From Malachius bipustulatus (taxonomy: Eukaryota > Arthropoda > Insecta > Coleoptera > Melyridae): a stretch of DNA of 64,000 bases. Every line of letters begins with the position of its first letter. Within the stretch, counting starts at the first letter, position 1. The stretch covers positions 5,624,437-5,688,436 of the forward strand of contig OU342636.1 in NCBI GenBank assembly GCA_910589415.1, given 5' to 3'. The notes under the pieces are model-generated. The model did no database searches and was not told where the DNA came from. It saw only the letters and a program-made list of their open reading frames with translations. Below, piece by piece: positions 1-11,657 of the stretch. A program made the position numbers and the translations under genes.

Positions 1-800
1 TCAACGGATTATATACATCATCAGCAATGCTCCATGTTTTCATCTGTTTGGAGGTAATAAAAAATGATACTATTTTTTTGAGGTATTAAGTATATGTAGG
101 TATTTTGATATAAAAACTAATAAATTTGAAAATTGGATGTATGTTAACAGGAATATTTGTTACATAGTTTTAAAAATCTTTCAAGATATTTTTTTTTATA
201 CCTATGAGATACTTATAATACTTTTTAACTTATACAATTGGTTGCCTTTTTAATTATAAAAACTAATTAATAAAAGTTAATAATAAACGTACCTGTTCTT
301 TTCATTTAACCATGCACAAATAATATTAATGCACTTTTCAATAGTAACGCATATGCGCTGACGTTATTGTTGAAAGTTGTATTAATTAATTATTATGTGG
401 ACTTCCAAATAGCCAGAACTCATAGATATAATTTAAATTTAAATATCCCGCCAACCGCTATACCCCCACCACCGCCATAAATGCTTTTTAGTTTGGGCAC
501 CTTGCGGGCAGGGGGCGCTCAAGTTTGTATCCAAAATATTTACATTGAGTCGGCGATCTTTTAAGATATGATAGTCTGTGGTAGGTATCAGACAGAGACT
601 TACTACACTTTCACGTCTCTGGTACCTACGCATAGGCAAAGCAGAGGGAAGAAGTATAGTTCGGAAGAAGTAGAAACAGGTTGTAGCCAAGCCAACTGAA
701 TCCAACTATTATTTTATTATAAACATGTAAACCAGTAAATCGTTTTATTATTTAATTTATGAATTACTTTATTCAAAAAATGAGTGGACGCGTGGACGAT
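1..800. other. Non-coding AT-rich stretch
   Basis: I see no gene here. A 267-bp open frame on the minus strand (439-705) has no recognisable domain and lies in a locally GC-rich patch. The only item I would flag is the CTCF-like motif near 505, listed separately. Confidence 0.5.
505..518 (+). promoter_or_regulatory. CTCF-like motif
   Basis: CGGGCAGGGGGCGC matches 12 of 14 positions of the general CTCF core (CCASYAGRKGGCRS). The AGGGGGCGC core is the part conserved between insects and vertebrates. One site in 64 kb may be chance, so insulator function is only a suggestion. Confidence 0.3.
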
Positions 801-1533
801 CAGCAGTGATGTGCCTTTACGCGTAAAGATTTCATCCTCTACGTTTGACGTAAAGAATGTAAAGAATACGTAAAGAACACGTAAAGAATAATTTATCTTT
901 GAAAATTCTAGATTCTAACTAATTATAGTGAGGAATACTCCCACACAGCACCAAATATCTCAGATATATCTCAAAAAGGTCTCATATTGATCACAATATC
1001 TCATCTATTTTGAGATATTCCTGAGATGTCTCTGAGATTTATAAAATTTTGCATAAAATTCTTGTAAATTTTGCGACGTTTTTGAGATATTCTGAGAGAT
1101 TACCTAATTTTACCAAATGATTCAAAAATTATCTGATACTTCGATAGATGTTTGCGGAATATTATTTTATTTATAATGTTTAATTAGGGCGCGGTTTAAT
1201 GTCTCAGAGATATATCAGAGACTTCTGCATGCGCAATGCGAAAATAAAGAACTTCTTCAAAGAGAAGAAGCAAGAGTCTTATTTGTGCGCATGTGTAGCT
1301 TCTCACATCCACTTTATTTCTCTTATTTCTATTCCACTACTCAACTCATTTCATTGCTCGTCTCCGTTGATCCGTCCGTCGTCGTCGAAACAAAGCGGAA
1401 GCTCTCGACTCAAAAAGACTCAAAGCATATGTTTAGAATGTGTATTATTGTGTGTGTTGTGTTGTGAGCATTTTTATTATTATTAAAACAACAATTAATA
1501 TTTATATTATTAAAAATTCTTTTGTGGAAACAG

Positions 1534-1600
1534 GTAAGTGTGTTATTTTTAACGAGTAGGTATATATATTTTTTATTTTGTTTACAAATTTGTGTTCTAG
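1534..1600 (+). other. Putative short intron in element A
   Basis: CAG/GTAAGTG at 1533-1534 is a strong donor. TTCTAG at 1595-1600 is a plausible acceptor after a T-rich tract. The resulting 67-bp intron is typical of insects and would join a leader (about 1340-1533) to an exon carrying the small frame at 1768. Confidence 0.3.
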
Positions 1601-1767
1601 ATAACGTGGTAACCTAACCGACAATTTTGGCTGCATACGTGGCCTCAATTTCTAAATTTAGCTTTTTTTTTGAGTATTTAGGGAAGAGTCAACTAGGTAC
1701 TTTTATTAAGTATATCTTTATCTATTATATCTTTTTTAGATTCAGTCATAGTAAAAAAGGTCAGGAA

Positions 1768-1893
1768 ATGGCAACTGATCTGGAAATTTCTGAAGTGGGG
1801 ACAAGAACTGGCTCGATTGGCAAAATTGAGGTTAGAAAGAGTAAATGGATCAATCGGGACAGACGGAAAAGATCAAAAAATAGCTTGATGTAG
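1768..1893 (+). CDS. Small open frame inside element A
   Basis: The first ATG of the putative second exon opens a 41-residue frame with a basic C-terminal half (KVRKSKW-like and RRKRSK clusters). I recognise no family. A basic N-terminal segment would suit a DNA-binding protein of the element, but the frame is short and could be a decayed remnant or chance. It could also continue after an unseen splice. Confidence 0.25.
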   Translation: MATDLEISEVGTRTGSIGKIEVRKSKWINRDRRKRSKNSLM

Positions 1894-2989
1894 TGGTACC
1901 TGCAGCTTATATTATATTATGAGAATTTTTTTTTTATAAATTTTTTAATAATTCTATAAAATCTTATATTTTTTTATTTCAATTAAATAATTTCATAAAA
2001 AATTATTTGAAATTTTTATTACCTATTATTATTTCCAAGTGATGTGATTCTTTAAATACTTCTCCACTTTTTTACGATTTGCATCACAGATTATATTATG
2101 TGAGATACGACATCTCAAATATTTGTATCTCTATGATCTCTAAGTTAGGTTGCTGAGACATCTTAGAGATAATCTGAGACATATCTCAGATCTTTCAACA
2201 AAATGTCTCAAAGACGTTTAAAAGGCGGACATTAAGATATCTCTGAAACATCTCATTTATGTCTCAAGTATATTTGTAGATATTTATGAGATATACCATC
2301 TCTCAATCGAGATATATCTGATATGTCTATGGAACGTGATTTTGCTGTGTGGGCTGAAATACAAATAGTGTAACTGAGTTAAATATATAAACCAAGAAAA
2401 CCTGCCTTTTTACTGCCTTACTGAATCTTAATTTAACATTAATTTCAGTCCAGATAATCACAATAAAATTCAAAATAAACAGGTCACCTAAAATTTAGGG
2501 TTTGGGTTACCAATAATTATCATAATACTCATTCAATCAATAAAAAATGAGGCATGCATTATTTATTAATATTTAGTAATAATTAATTAGATACATAAAT
2601 TATTATTAACTGCTTAAGAAATAATAATCATAAATTTGAATTGTTTATTGTTTGTTTTCTTTACGCACTTTCCTTTCTTTACATTCTTTACCTCGAAAAG
2701 TCGAAAAAAAGTCCATGTAAAGAATGAATTCTTTACCCGTAAAGAATCGCGTAAAGAATAGAGGTAAAGAATACGTGTATGCCAGTGAACAGTGGATTCA
2801 CTGGTCGTTAAGTACTTACGTGATGAATTTTTTAAATCTATAAGATTTCATAACCTTATTTCATAGTAAAATTAATTGCTTACATTGTTTACTTTCTTTA
2901 CGTTCTTTATATGAAAATGTAAATGGACTGTGTAAACAATTGAATTGTTTACATGTAAAGAATTTAATTGTTTACACGCCCATTCCAGG

Positions 2990-3135
2990 GGTGCGTGTGC
3001 ATGCGCATGCGATGCGTGCGTTGCGGTGAACGATTGAAATAAAACACATGAGAAACAATGGGACTGTCGGACTGTCCACAGAGTAGACGCGTTCCCGCAA
3101 AAGTCATACGATAAAACGACAACGCAACGCACGCG
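2990..3135. repeat. GC-rich GCGATGCGTGCGTTGCG repeat
   Basis: A compact patch of alternating GCGTGC/GCATGC words, with TGCGTGCGTTGCG at 3014-3026 and its near complement CGCAACGCACGCG at 3122-3134. Similar words occur at 3760-3830 and 36040-36075, so it is probably the end of a dispersed repeat. No gene is visible. Confidence 0.35.
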
Positions 3136-3700
3136 TTGTTTTAAATTAAAATATTTAGTATTTTCATCTGTGAAAATCTTGCGATTTTTGCGGTGGAGTA
3201 GGAGTAGGAACTTTTTTGAATTTTGATTGTCATCGTGCCAAAGCTAAACATTTTGTGGAATAAGAGAAATCTATTTTACAAGAACAAGAGTCAATAATGT
3301 ACACTGGGAATGTGAAAATGTGTCTCGAATTTAGGTTTCAAAGTAAATATGAGGGCTATTTATAATAATAATTAATAATAATATTTAATAATAAGTTTAT
3401 TTACCCATCTCAGTTAACAATACATTACCACAAGTAAATACATCAATAATTATACAATTATTAGGCTAAAGAGGCTAGCAGTTCCAATTGGACAGTGTGC
3501 TCTTCCACTGCAGCCTTTTTATTGTTGACCTATTTTTAACCTACATTCTGCTTATCTATCAATTTTTCTATCTATCTAATCTACCTATTTCTATAGATTA
3601 CTTGCGTCTTATTGTTTCTTTCTCTTAAGTAACATGTTTCTTTCTGTTATTTTTAACTCTTTCAAGCTGCAACTACTGGGTTACAAAAAAAAAAAAACGT
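3136..3700. other. Non-coding stretch with a dispersed-repeat tail
   Basis: No gene is visible. The segment 3585-3700 (CTATAGATTACTTGCGTCTT... TTTCTCTTAAGTAACATG) matches the end of the 291-bp unit at 35535-35890, so it is part of a dispersed repeat shared with that region. Confidence 0.4.
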
Positions 3701-3880
3701 ATTTTATCTGAAGCTGCACCAGAAATAGTTGGATTGGAAACCATCTTCTCGCAGTCTAGCTGCGTGCTGCGTCCGGGTCCAGGTAGTGGGTTGCGTGCGA
3801 TGCGCGGGGAACGCACGCAAGGGGAAATTCGCACGAGAAATTTTGATAGTGTCCAAACTGAATACGATGAATACGATCGA
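3700..3880. repeat. Dispersed GC-rich repeat, copy 1
   Basis: The segment begins ATTTTATCTGAAGCTGCACCAG and runs into a GC-rich part containing GGTTGCGTGCGATGCG. The same start (ATTTTATCTGACGCTGCACC) and the inverse of the GC-rich part occur at 35945-36090. The two copies are therefore related, with an internal inversion between them. Family unknown. Confidence 0.4.
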
Positions 3881-3906
3881 ATAATTTAAAATTATTTTGG
3901 AGTATA

Positions 3907-4362
3907 CAGAGTGTCCCATATGACAGTGGCATATCGAAGTTATGTTTTTTTTAAATGGAATGCTCCTATGTTATTGCATTTTTAGATTGTCTGAGAAGAG
4001 AAAATAAGATTGGCTTTTACAGTTGGTGTTTAAATTCAGAAGTTTTTGAGTTATAAACAAGTGAAAATCGTAATTTTTCAAGTTCAAAGCCCTGTACAAC
4101 GAAAACGGTTCAAGATAAAGAAAAGCGGCTTACATGTCCCTATTTTAACTTTTTATGTACTATCCTATGGTATAGAAACATTTGTACTTTTTTGATTTTT
4201 TTATTTGGCAACGCGCGTGGAGAAATCTTAGAATTTTTCAATTTTTTTATCACCTTGTATAAACATTTCATCTATATCATAGGGTACATGAAAAGTTAAA
4301 ATAGGGACATGTAAGCCGTCTTTCTCTATCGTCAGCCGTTTTCGTTGTACAGGCTGTCCCAG
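3907..4362. mobile_element. Decayed palindromic mariner-type MITE
   Basis: The left end is TA|CAGAGTGTCCC. The interior has inverted arms (about 4090-4175 and 4250-4357) built around ACAACGAAAACGG and TTACATGTCCCTATTTTAAC. The same interior words recur in the elements at 31080-31330 and 63600-63800, so this is a dispersed family. The right end (GGCTGTCCC near 4354) is degraded. Confidence 0.5.
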
Positions 4363-5530
4363 CTCATTCGAAATTGTAAATTGGCACCGGAAGTTACTAT
4401 TGCTCAAGCGGCTGGCTTGAAACGTCAATCTGTCGTTGGCTTGTCATCTGCAAAATAAATGACAATTTAATATCCAGTTTTATTTTACGTGAAGTATATT
4501 CTAATGCTTAAATCTGAATTTATATAATCAGAATGCAGAAATAATGAAATTATTGACGTGTGTTCATTAATAAATACTTACACGAAAGTGATAATTATTA
4601 CCCGAAACCAAGAACTCTAGATAATATTATTATGTCTGTGACGTTTGCATTATAAATTATATCCATGATTTTTTAAATTAATTTCCGGTTCCTTGTAGTT
4701 AACAATCGAGACAACAGATGACGCTACTTTTCTTACCCGTTTTTATTACATGTAAATAGCGGAAAGCTGCACGTATTATTATCCAATCTTATGTATTTGG
4801 TTGTATGTTGTATCACAGAAGAATGGCTTCTGTGGTTGTATCAAATACGCTAAAATCATGGATAAAACGAGTAAAAACTTGCATATGAAACCATATGCAC
4901 TAGATTGTTGAGGCCACGGGAAAAGAAGAAGAGTAACCGTTCCCCTTCATCCCCCCTCTACTTCATAACCTAACCGACAAGGGCGACAAGCCGCCGTTTT
5001 CCGTTATTAAATTAAAGTAATTTTTTTGGTTCGCGAATTGCCGGCAACCGGCATATCAGATTCAGATGAAATTAGATATTAGAAGTAGTAGATGAGATTA
5101 TTCCACATTGACATTATCACATAGAAATAATAGCAATTTGATTTGGTCTATTTTAATTTAGTGCCTGAAACTATTTAAATCTTCAAAATTATTGTATTTA
5201 CTGCTGATAGGTATGTACCTAGCGTTATTATTGTGTCCTAGTGGTAAGTTGCATGCAAATAAATCTACAATGGCCATTTTGTTTTTAGAATAATAAATTA
5301 ATAAGGCAAATAAAATAATCAAATAAGACTGGCAAGAAAAAGTCTAACATGAGATCCTCCAGGTCGCTAGTGTTTAAAGTTTCTGTATTGTCCTTTTACA
5401 TTTGCTACTAAGATGGGGAATAATAATTATAGCAGCTACAATATTTTATCCACAAGTTCCACAACTAAAAGTATCCACTCATTGGTATAACAGCGATTAT
5501 TTTTACATTTTAGTTATTTTCAACAATACC
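4363..5530. other. Non-coding AT-rich stretch
   Basis: I see no gene, RNA or complete element. A small hairpin at about 4812-4845 (GTATCACAGAAGAATGGCTTCTGTGGTTGTATC region) is too short to interpret. Confidence 0.4.
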
Positions 5531-5532
5531 TA

Positions 5533-5687
5533 CAGGGTGTTACAAATTAGTAGGACAAGCTCTTACCCACAGATTATTCGGGCAAAAATATTGGGGCTTT
5601 CCTTATTAATTTTTTCACATAGGCGTCCCTCTTTCAAGATATAGGGTGTCAAAGTTAAATTTCAAAACAAGTTTTTTTCATCTACCG
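5533..5687. repeat. Mariner-type terminal fragment
   Basis: TA|CAGGGTGTTACAAATTAG looks like the end of a Tc1/mariner-type element and is followed by a second ATAGGGTGTCAAAG at about 5641. No partner end was found nearby, so this is a solo or truncated end. Confidence 0.35.
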
Positions 5688-5769
5688 AGTGACAAGTTTC
5701 AAAGCAGAACATAGGCGAATAGCATGGGAAATAACATATTTGCAGTTTATTTCTCACCACTTTTATCTA

Positions 5770-6470
5770 CAGGGTGTTCTACAAGCTCTATGACAAACTT
5801 TGACAGATGGTAGGTTGCTTGATTTTAAACATATTTTTTTTAATAAACATGGGTCCGATTCGTTTTTGTTTAGAAGTTACAAGCATTTAAAGAATCGACC
5901 TTTTAGAGTTTATTGATGACGTGCAACTCAATATTATGCAAAATATGTGGTATCAGCATGACGGTGCACCACCACATAGAGGAAGACAAGTTGCTGCTTG
6001 GCTAAATGAACATTTCCCGAATAAATGAATAGGTCAAGGAGGTCCAATATCATGGCCACCTCGTTCTCCCGATCTGAATCCTCTGGATTGTTATTTATGG
6101 GGACACATGAAGCAGCTGGTCTACCATGTTGAAATCGCTACCCATCAGCAGTTACTTGAACGAATTCAAGATGCAGCTAACCAAATAAGAAAATGATCCA
6201 AATCTCATTCTTCGAGTGACCGAATCTTTAGTTCGTCGATGTGAGGCTTGCATTCAAGCTGAGGGTGGACATTTCGAACAATTTTTATAGTCTTAAGTTT
6301 TGTGATTATCATTTAATTTAAATTTTTATTGTTGATTGTTAATAAAGGTTAAATGCTTGTAACTTCTAAACAAAAACGAATCGGACCCATGTTTATTAAA
6401 AAAAAATATGTTTAAAATCAAGCAACCTACCATCTGTCAAAGTTTGTCATAGAGCTTGTAGAACACCCTG
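5770..6470 (+). mobile_element. Tc1/mariner-superfamily element, internally deleted
   Basis: The element starts CAGGGTGTTCTACAAGCTC, ends with the inverse, and is flanked by TA duplications (5768-5769, 6471-6472). The terminal inverted repeats are long, about 110 bp each. The interior keeps only the C-terminal part of a transposase. The interrupted sequence is restored exactly when the element and one TA are removed, as the other arm at 13900-13920 shows. Confidence 0.8.
5905..6289 (+). pseudogene. Mariner-like transposase, C-terminal remnant
   Basis: Translation gives WYQHDGAPPH, then a WPPRSPDLNPLD block followed by YLWG. These are the second catalytic Asp and the third catalytic Asp/Glu regions of IS630/Tc1/mariner DDE transposases. 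The N-terminal half, with the helix-turn-helix and first catalytic Asp, is deleted. In-frame stops occur near 6026, 6194 and 6240. The product would have cut and joined DNA at the terminal repeats. It is not functional now. Confidence 0.7.
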
Positions 6471-6530
6471 TATAAGAATGGTAATGGTGTCTATCGAAAG
6501 AGAATTATTTTCTGAACATGCTGATACCAA

Positions 6531-6797
6531 GGTTATCCTGTTGTTTAGTCTTCCAAAACACCCCTCACTTGCCCATTCCACTTTTTCCACTCGCGTCGCT
6601 CACAGCGTTGCTGCATTAAATCAGGTCTTTGGTCAGGATAGGTTTTTTTTTTTAATTTTAGGGACATTTAAAGGAAAAAAAAAACCCTACCCTGACCAAA
6701 GACCTGATTTAATGCAGCAACGCTGTGAGCGACGCGAGTGGAAAAAGTGGAATGGGCATGTGAGGGGTGTTTTGGAAGACTAAACAACAGGGTTACC
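6531..6797. mobile_element. Near-perfect hairpin MITE with 8-bp duplication
   Basis: The 267-bp element is almost a perfect inverted repeat (arms of about 105 bp; loop rich in T and A around 6640-6690). Its ends are GGTTATCCTG and CAGGGTTACC. Flanks carry an exact 8-bp duplication GATACCAA (6523-6530, 6798-6805). An 8-bp duplication fits hAT or P superfamilies, but the ends do not show the usual hAT CAG start. An open frame through it is a by-product of the palindrome. Confidence 0.75.
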
Positions 6798-7487
6798 GAT
6801 ACCAAAATACCTACTAATTGAAAGTTTTATATCATGACAGAATATTTTAAACATTTTCAAAATTAAAAGATAAGCAGCCATGACATGCTAAATTCGGATA
6901 ACTTTTTTACTGTCAAAGCAAATATTTTCAATTATTTATTTTAATTCTGATTAAACATCATTAAAAAACTTCGAAAATCCTCATTTACCATCATTTTGTT
7001 TCGCCATAATTGAAAAATAAACATGTAGTATAATTAAACTAAAACAATAACATATCTACAACAAATATTCAAATGGTCCTTCATTTTGTAATTAATATTC
7101 CCACCCTTTTAGGTATAAATTGCGCTTTGAACTTGTTCAAGTTGTTGGTTATTAACGAGTGCACATTCGGCAATGACTAGCTCTGTAAATTTTGTTCTTA
7201 AGGTAACCCCAAGATCCCAAGAAAAGTCACAAGGATAAGGTGCTAAATCGGTAGATCTTGAGCGATAAACACGCGTTCCGCATTAGAATAGCTATTATTA
7301 TTATTATTCGCTGACAATCTTTTCAGGGAAACGTGTACAGTAAAAGTCGTTTATAACGACGCCCAAGGCGCATCATTTTAAGGTCGTTATAAGCGAACCG
7401 TCGCTATATCCAACTAGAACTCACTACAAAAATACTTATGGTTGGAACATAGGTATGTACATATGTATTTGGAAGCACATAATGTTA

Positions 7488-8129
7488 AGGTGCGTACGCA
7501 CATGCAACAGAACACTGTAACGTAACTTCACCGCGTATCAAGTCTGGACGGCACTCTGCAACATCGTACCAGTACAGTAACAGCGTAACACAGTAACATC
7601 GCAGCGTCCCATCAGTTGTCGGTATTTCGGCGTCACATCAAAGAAATGTTCGCGACGACGTTGCACTATAGATTTGCCTTTTGGACGTGTCTGCAAAACA
7701 CTTGCGTTGTTTTGATTTTTGTGTTGGTCAAATTGATCAAAAATTCAAAATCAGTTGGCGTTATTCTTGTGAAGTTTTTATATAGGCCACTCACTGACTG
7801 AAAGTTTAAAATTTCTTAATAACTGACGACCGCCGTACACATTTCTACTGGTGTATAATTGATTCTGCCACCAGCGTCTTGATCTGTGTTTTTTCTTCTG
7901 CACTAAATAATAGTGCATAACTATATATGCTGCAGCCGCAATGTCCATCTTTTTCGAATACACTCGTGCAACTAATTAAAAATCTGGGACGTTTAAATGT
8001 TTCGGGGCGATGTTCTGTTGCACTAAATTTTTTTTTTTAAACCAGGCTGACCACGTAACATCGCCGTGTACAGAAATGATATGCGGCGGTGTTACGTGAC
8101 GATGTTCTGTTGCATGTCTGTACGCACCT
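7488..8129. mobile_element. PIF/Harbinger-type MITE
   Basis: Terminal repeats AGGTGCGTACGCACATGCAA (left) and TTGCATGTCTGTACGCACCT (right) are flanked by TTA (7485-7487, 8130-8132), the usual Harbinger target duplication. The ATGCAACAGAACA word and GTAACGTAAC/GTTACGTGAC words repeat inside. No coding capacity is seen. Confidence 0.75.
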
Positions 8130-8362
8130 TTAAATACATTAATACATAATATGTTGAATACATTTTATCTATTCATAGTATGATTTCTATGGACTTAAAT
8201 CAAAAAAAGCACTCAGTAGGTGATTATTCTGGACATAAGTGACGTTGACAAAAAAGATGTTGTATGTATATCTTCAATAAATTATTGAGGGGCACTCTAA
8301 ATAACTTCAGGAGTCAGGTCATGAAGCATCTTCAGTTGAAAAAACTTGTAATTTTAGTCTGT

Positions 8363-9120
8363 TTACTCTTCTGATATCGTTTTTTTTTCCAAGCTTTTTT
8401 CCAGCACCGATACTTTTTCTAGAACTTTCAAATGCTCACTTTCTTTGCTACCATTAAATATGAAAAAGTTTCTCAACGTAGAAATTGCTCTTAGAGCTTC
8501 TGAAATGGACGGTGGTTCAAATGTTCCTCTCAAAAATTCCTCTTCAGATGCTTCAGACTCTTCAATATTGAGTTGAGATTGAGATGATGGTGATGATGGC
8601 ACTGGTGATGAAACATTGGCATTATTGGCAATTATATCTTCATCAGCTATTTCACTGAATGTGGCTAATCCTTGGTCAATGGCGACATAATTCTGGAATA
8701 CTTCTGATTCTACATTTTCAAAACCTTTGATATGTCGCATCAAGGCAGCTAAAGGAATATCATCTTCTTCGTCGTCACATTGGGTGTTATCACGGATATC
8801 AGTTTGTAGAAATCCAGCATGCCTAAAGCAATTTATAATTGTTTCTTGAGAAACTTTCCCATGCTTTAGAAATCATAATATTGGCATCCAGGACATTAAT
8901 GTTTGGATCAATGTTTTCATTTTCAATTAAATCACAAGAAATTTTCTAAAATGCGTTTTTAAATTTTTGATAATGCCTTGATCAAGGGGCTGCAAAACGG
9001 ACGTGGTATTTGGAGGTAAGAAATGTAAATTTATGGCTTTAAGATTTTCTACGTGCGGATGCGCAGTACAGTTATCAACCAACAGCAAGATGTTTTTCTT
9101 TTTTCGTTGCAATTCATTAT
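8363..9120 (-). pseudogene. Tigger/pogo transposase, C-terminal half
   Basis: The frame starting right after the copia insertion gives LLLVDNCTAHP (second catalytic Asp), then TTSVLQPLDQGIIKNLK (third catalytic Asp), as in DDE_1 transposases. A frameshift near 8930 is followed by a long acidic tail ending at 8363, rich in Ser and Glu, as in intact Tigger proteins. It continues the N-terminal half at 12495-13276: removing the copia element and one ATAAT copy restores the frame. Confidence 0.8.
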
Positions 9121-9138
9121 TGTGAGCTGAGTCACACG

Positions 9139-10934
9139 GCTTCACCCCAAAATTGCTTTGACATATTGGATTCAAAAATAAGGCACCTTGCTCTTTCCAT
9201 TAGAGTGCGATTATAACGTTCTGCGATTCCGTTTTGTTCAGGGTTGTAGGGTACTGTATACTGAATTCGAATACCCTTCTCATTACAAAAGTTCCTGAAT
9301 TCCTTCGAAGCATATTCTCCTCCATTGTCACATCTTAGTTTTTCCAGTTTGGTGTTGAATTTAGCTTCCACCATTGCTACATAGAGCTTGAATTTCCCCA
9401 AAACTTCATTTTTACGTTTGATTAGGTAACATACAGCGAAATGTGAATAATTGTCAATAAAAGTGACGTAATACTTCATACCGTCTTGCGTACTTGGAGT
9501 TATGGGTCCACATACATCTGAGGAGACCACTTCTAGTATTCGTGTGGCTTTTCTATCATCTGGTAGAGACGTAAATGGAGTTCTGCTCTGTTTACCTTTT
9601 ATACAAGTTTCACAAAATTTTAATGGATATTTCCAGGAATGTCCCATTCGCCTGTGCCATAAATAATCAGTTGTTGAATTTCCAAGATTGGCTTCTCGAA
9701 TTTGTAAAAAGAAATTTATTTTGTACAAATTTCCATACAAACAACCTTTAGCTGTGACACTTGAATTTCCTTTAATTTCCACCTGACCGTTCTTGAAGAT
9801 AACGTGCAAATTATGTTGTTCGAGTTTCTTGACAGACAACAAATTATGAGAAAGATTATCACATACTAATGCATTTTCCATGACCACATTGATTCCTTCG
9901 TTTGTAGTAACATGTAGATCACCTTGTTTCCTTGCAGTGATACTTTCACCCACTTTCGCAATACTAATTCTTTGTTATACATCTCTGACATTGGTAAGAA
10001 ACTCTTCATAATATGGTTTCACAAGATGGTTCGTAGCTCCACTATCTATAATGAATGAAATTTCATTCCTATCTTCACATGGAACTTGTTGATCCAGAAG
10101 ACTGACAAACGCTATTTCGTCTTTTTCTGATGCTGCCACATTACATTTGCTTTTATTCCTTCTAGGGCAATTTGCTCTCATGTGGGCCCGGTTCATGGCA
10201 TTGGTGGCATCTGAATGGAAATGCACCTTCATTGTTCCTGTTACCCTGGCTTGGCTTTCCATAATTCTGTTTCCCTTTGTTGACATACTTCTTTTGCCAA
10301 AACTTCTTTCTGTAGCCTACGAATGCAGCTTCATCACTTTCCGTTGCATTCTTACTTTGTCTTGCTTCTTCCATCAGTAATTTGCTTTTTACAAATTCCA
10401 AGCTTATTTCACTTTCATCTTGACAAAATAAAATATCAATTGCAGTTGTTACAGCCTGATATGACTCCAGCATTGCAGAGAGTAACTGTGTAACAGCTTC
10501 ACTATCTTGAACAGATCCACCACAATTCTTTAATTCAGAAATTGTTTGTTCGAATTCACAAAAGAAGTTATTTAGAGGACCACCTGAGAATTTCATTGTT
10601 CTCAGTTTCTTTTGTAATTGGACCTGATTTGCAATTCCCTTCTTTAGATAGATATTTCGTAATGTGTCCATAATCTGCTTTGCGTACTCTTTCCCTTTAT
10701 GGTTTCCAGCACTTTGTCCGATAAGCATTGCACAATTATGCTTCTTGCCTTTATGTCCTTTTCCTTAAACACCTTCAAAGCTGCTTCCTCATTTGGAGCT
10801 TCATTATCAATAGTTAACAGCACATCACTCTGTTCAAGTAGCAACTTGACCCGGAACTCCCAGTTTGAGAACCCATTTCCATCAAATGCTTTCACATTGA
10901 AAACAGAAAAATTTCCTTGCGCTGCTGACGCCAT
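9139..10934 (-). pseudogene. Copia Gag-protease-integrase remnant
   Basis: Gag starts at 10934 (MASAAQGNFSVF) and is shifted near 10690 and again near 10190, in the CCHC zinc knuckle (CHQCHEPGH...C). Protease follows with IIDSGATNH (active Asp). After a stop near 9975, the pre-integrase zinc region (HRRMGH, CETCIKGK) leads to the integrase core with SDVCGP, RCDNGGE and the catalytic Glu in QNGIAER. The frame ends at 9132 in the LTR junction. Proteins would have packaged RNA, cleaved the polyprotein and inserted cDNA. At least three lesions make it inactive. Confidence 0.8.
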
Positions 10935-11657
10935 TTTATTAACTTATTCTTCCCTTCCTTTTTGTTCCAGATAGGTACACCTATTATTCCAATTATATTC
11001 ACTTTCCAATTGGAAATAATTATCTGGACCCATAACCTGTGAGCTGAGTCACACGCAGTGGAGAATAAAATGAATAAACAGTGATAATTGCTTTAGTAGT
11101 TATAGAATAGAATAGAATAGAATAGAATAGAATTTATTGTATTTTAAACCTATCGGTTTGTTACAATGGTTGGCAGGTTATAAGTTATAAATCTAAATAT
11201 TGTAGTTAGGTATGTATCTCAACTATAATGCATGAAAGAAAAAGATAACTAACCAACACACAATCACACCCACTAAAGTACCCCACTCAAACAAAGTACC
11301 CACAAAATCCATATTATACAATGTATGGATGTGTTTTTTGGTCGATGATTGAAATTATGCCCAAATTCCTGTAAAAATAAGAGTTTGAAATACTGTTTTC
11401 GCGCACAATAGTTAGTGAAAGTATTTATGAGTGAATTTATGTAAGTAATAATTGAAAATTTCATTACTAATACGCGGAAATAAGCAGATCAGAATTTGGC
11501 GTAAAAGACGAAAACTGTTATCAAAGTGTGATAAGTCCAGGCTACAGCTAAACCACCACATCGACGTTGCCGAGTTGTATAGAATTTACGATTAAAATAA
11601 AACCAATAAAGTGAATGTGTATTTATTGCGTAGACAATAAATCATTAATCAAAAATC

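Larger units (their letters stand above)
940..2353. mobile_element. Element A: CCCANNYARCA-type DNA element
   Basis: The ends are CCCACACAGCACC on the left and TGCTGTGTGGG on the right, so the terminal 11 bases are perfect inverted repeats. The flanks share a 2-bp duplication CT (938-939 and 2354-2355). Both subterminal regions (about 945-1160 and 2095-2335) are packed with variants of the palindrome TGAGATATCTCA. The interior looks like a short transcription unit: a GC-richer leader, a 67-bp intron and a small open frame. It belongs with elements B and C at 45-56 kb. No transposase domain is recognised. Confidence 0.7.
804..2795. repeat. Palindromic-word repeat region (TTTACGCGTAAA), interrupted by element A
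   Basis: Both flanks of element A carry dense copies of CGTAAAGAAT or its complement (804-900 and 2655-2780), including the palindrome TTTACGCGTAAA. The left end starts CAGTGATGTGCC, which resembles a hAT terminus. The right end reads as a poor inverse (TATGCCAGTG near 2780). I found no clean 8-bp duplication, so the hAT assignment is tentative. A related word set based on GTAAACAATTG lies just outside, at 2880-2985. Confidence 0.45.
5688..6930 (+). repeat. Left arm of an inverted-repeat element, twice interrupted
   Basis: With its two insertions removed (mariner 5770-6470 and hairpin MITE 6531-6797), this arm is the inverse of 13735-13990. Shared blocks are GTGACAAGTTTCAAAGCAG, TTTGCAGTTTATTTCTCACC, GGTAATGGTGTCTATCG and AACATTTTCAAAATTA. 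The two arms bracket the Tigger transposon, so the Tigger landed in the middle of an older palindromic element. Confidence 0.55.

Noticed and set aside
804..2795. Complete hAT element around element A
   Set aside because: The left end looks right, but I found no matching right end or 8-bp duplication.
6478..6783. 101-codon open frame on the plus strand
   Set aside because: It runs through the hairpin MITE and part of the neighbouring arm; the codons are by-products of the palindrome.
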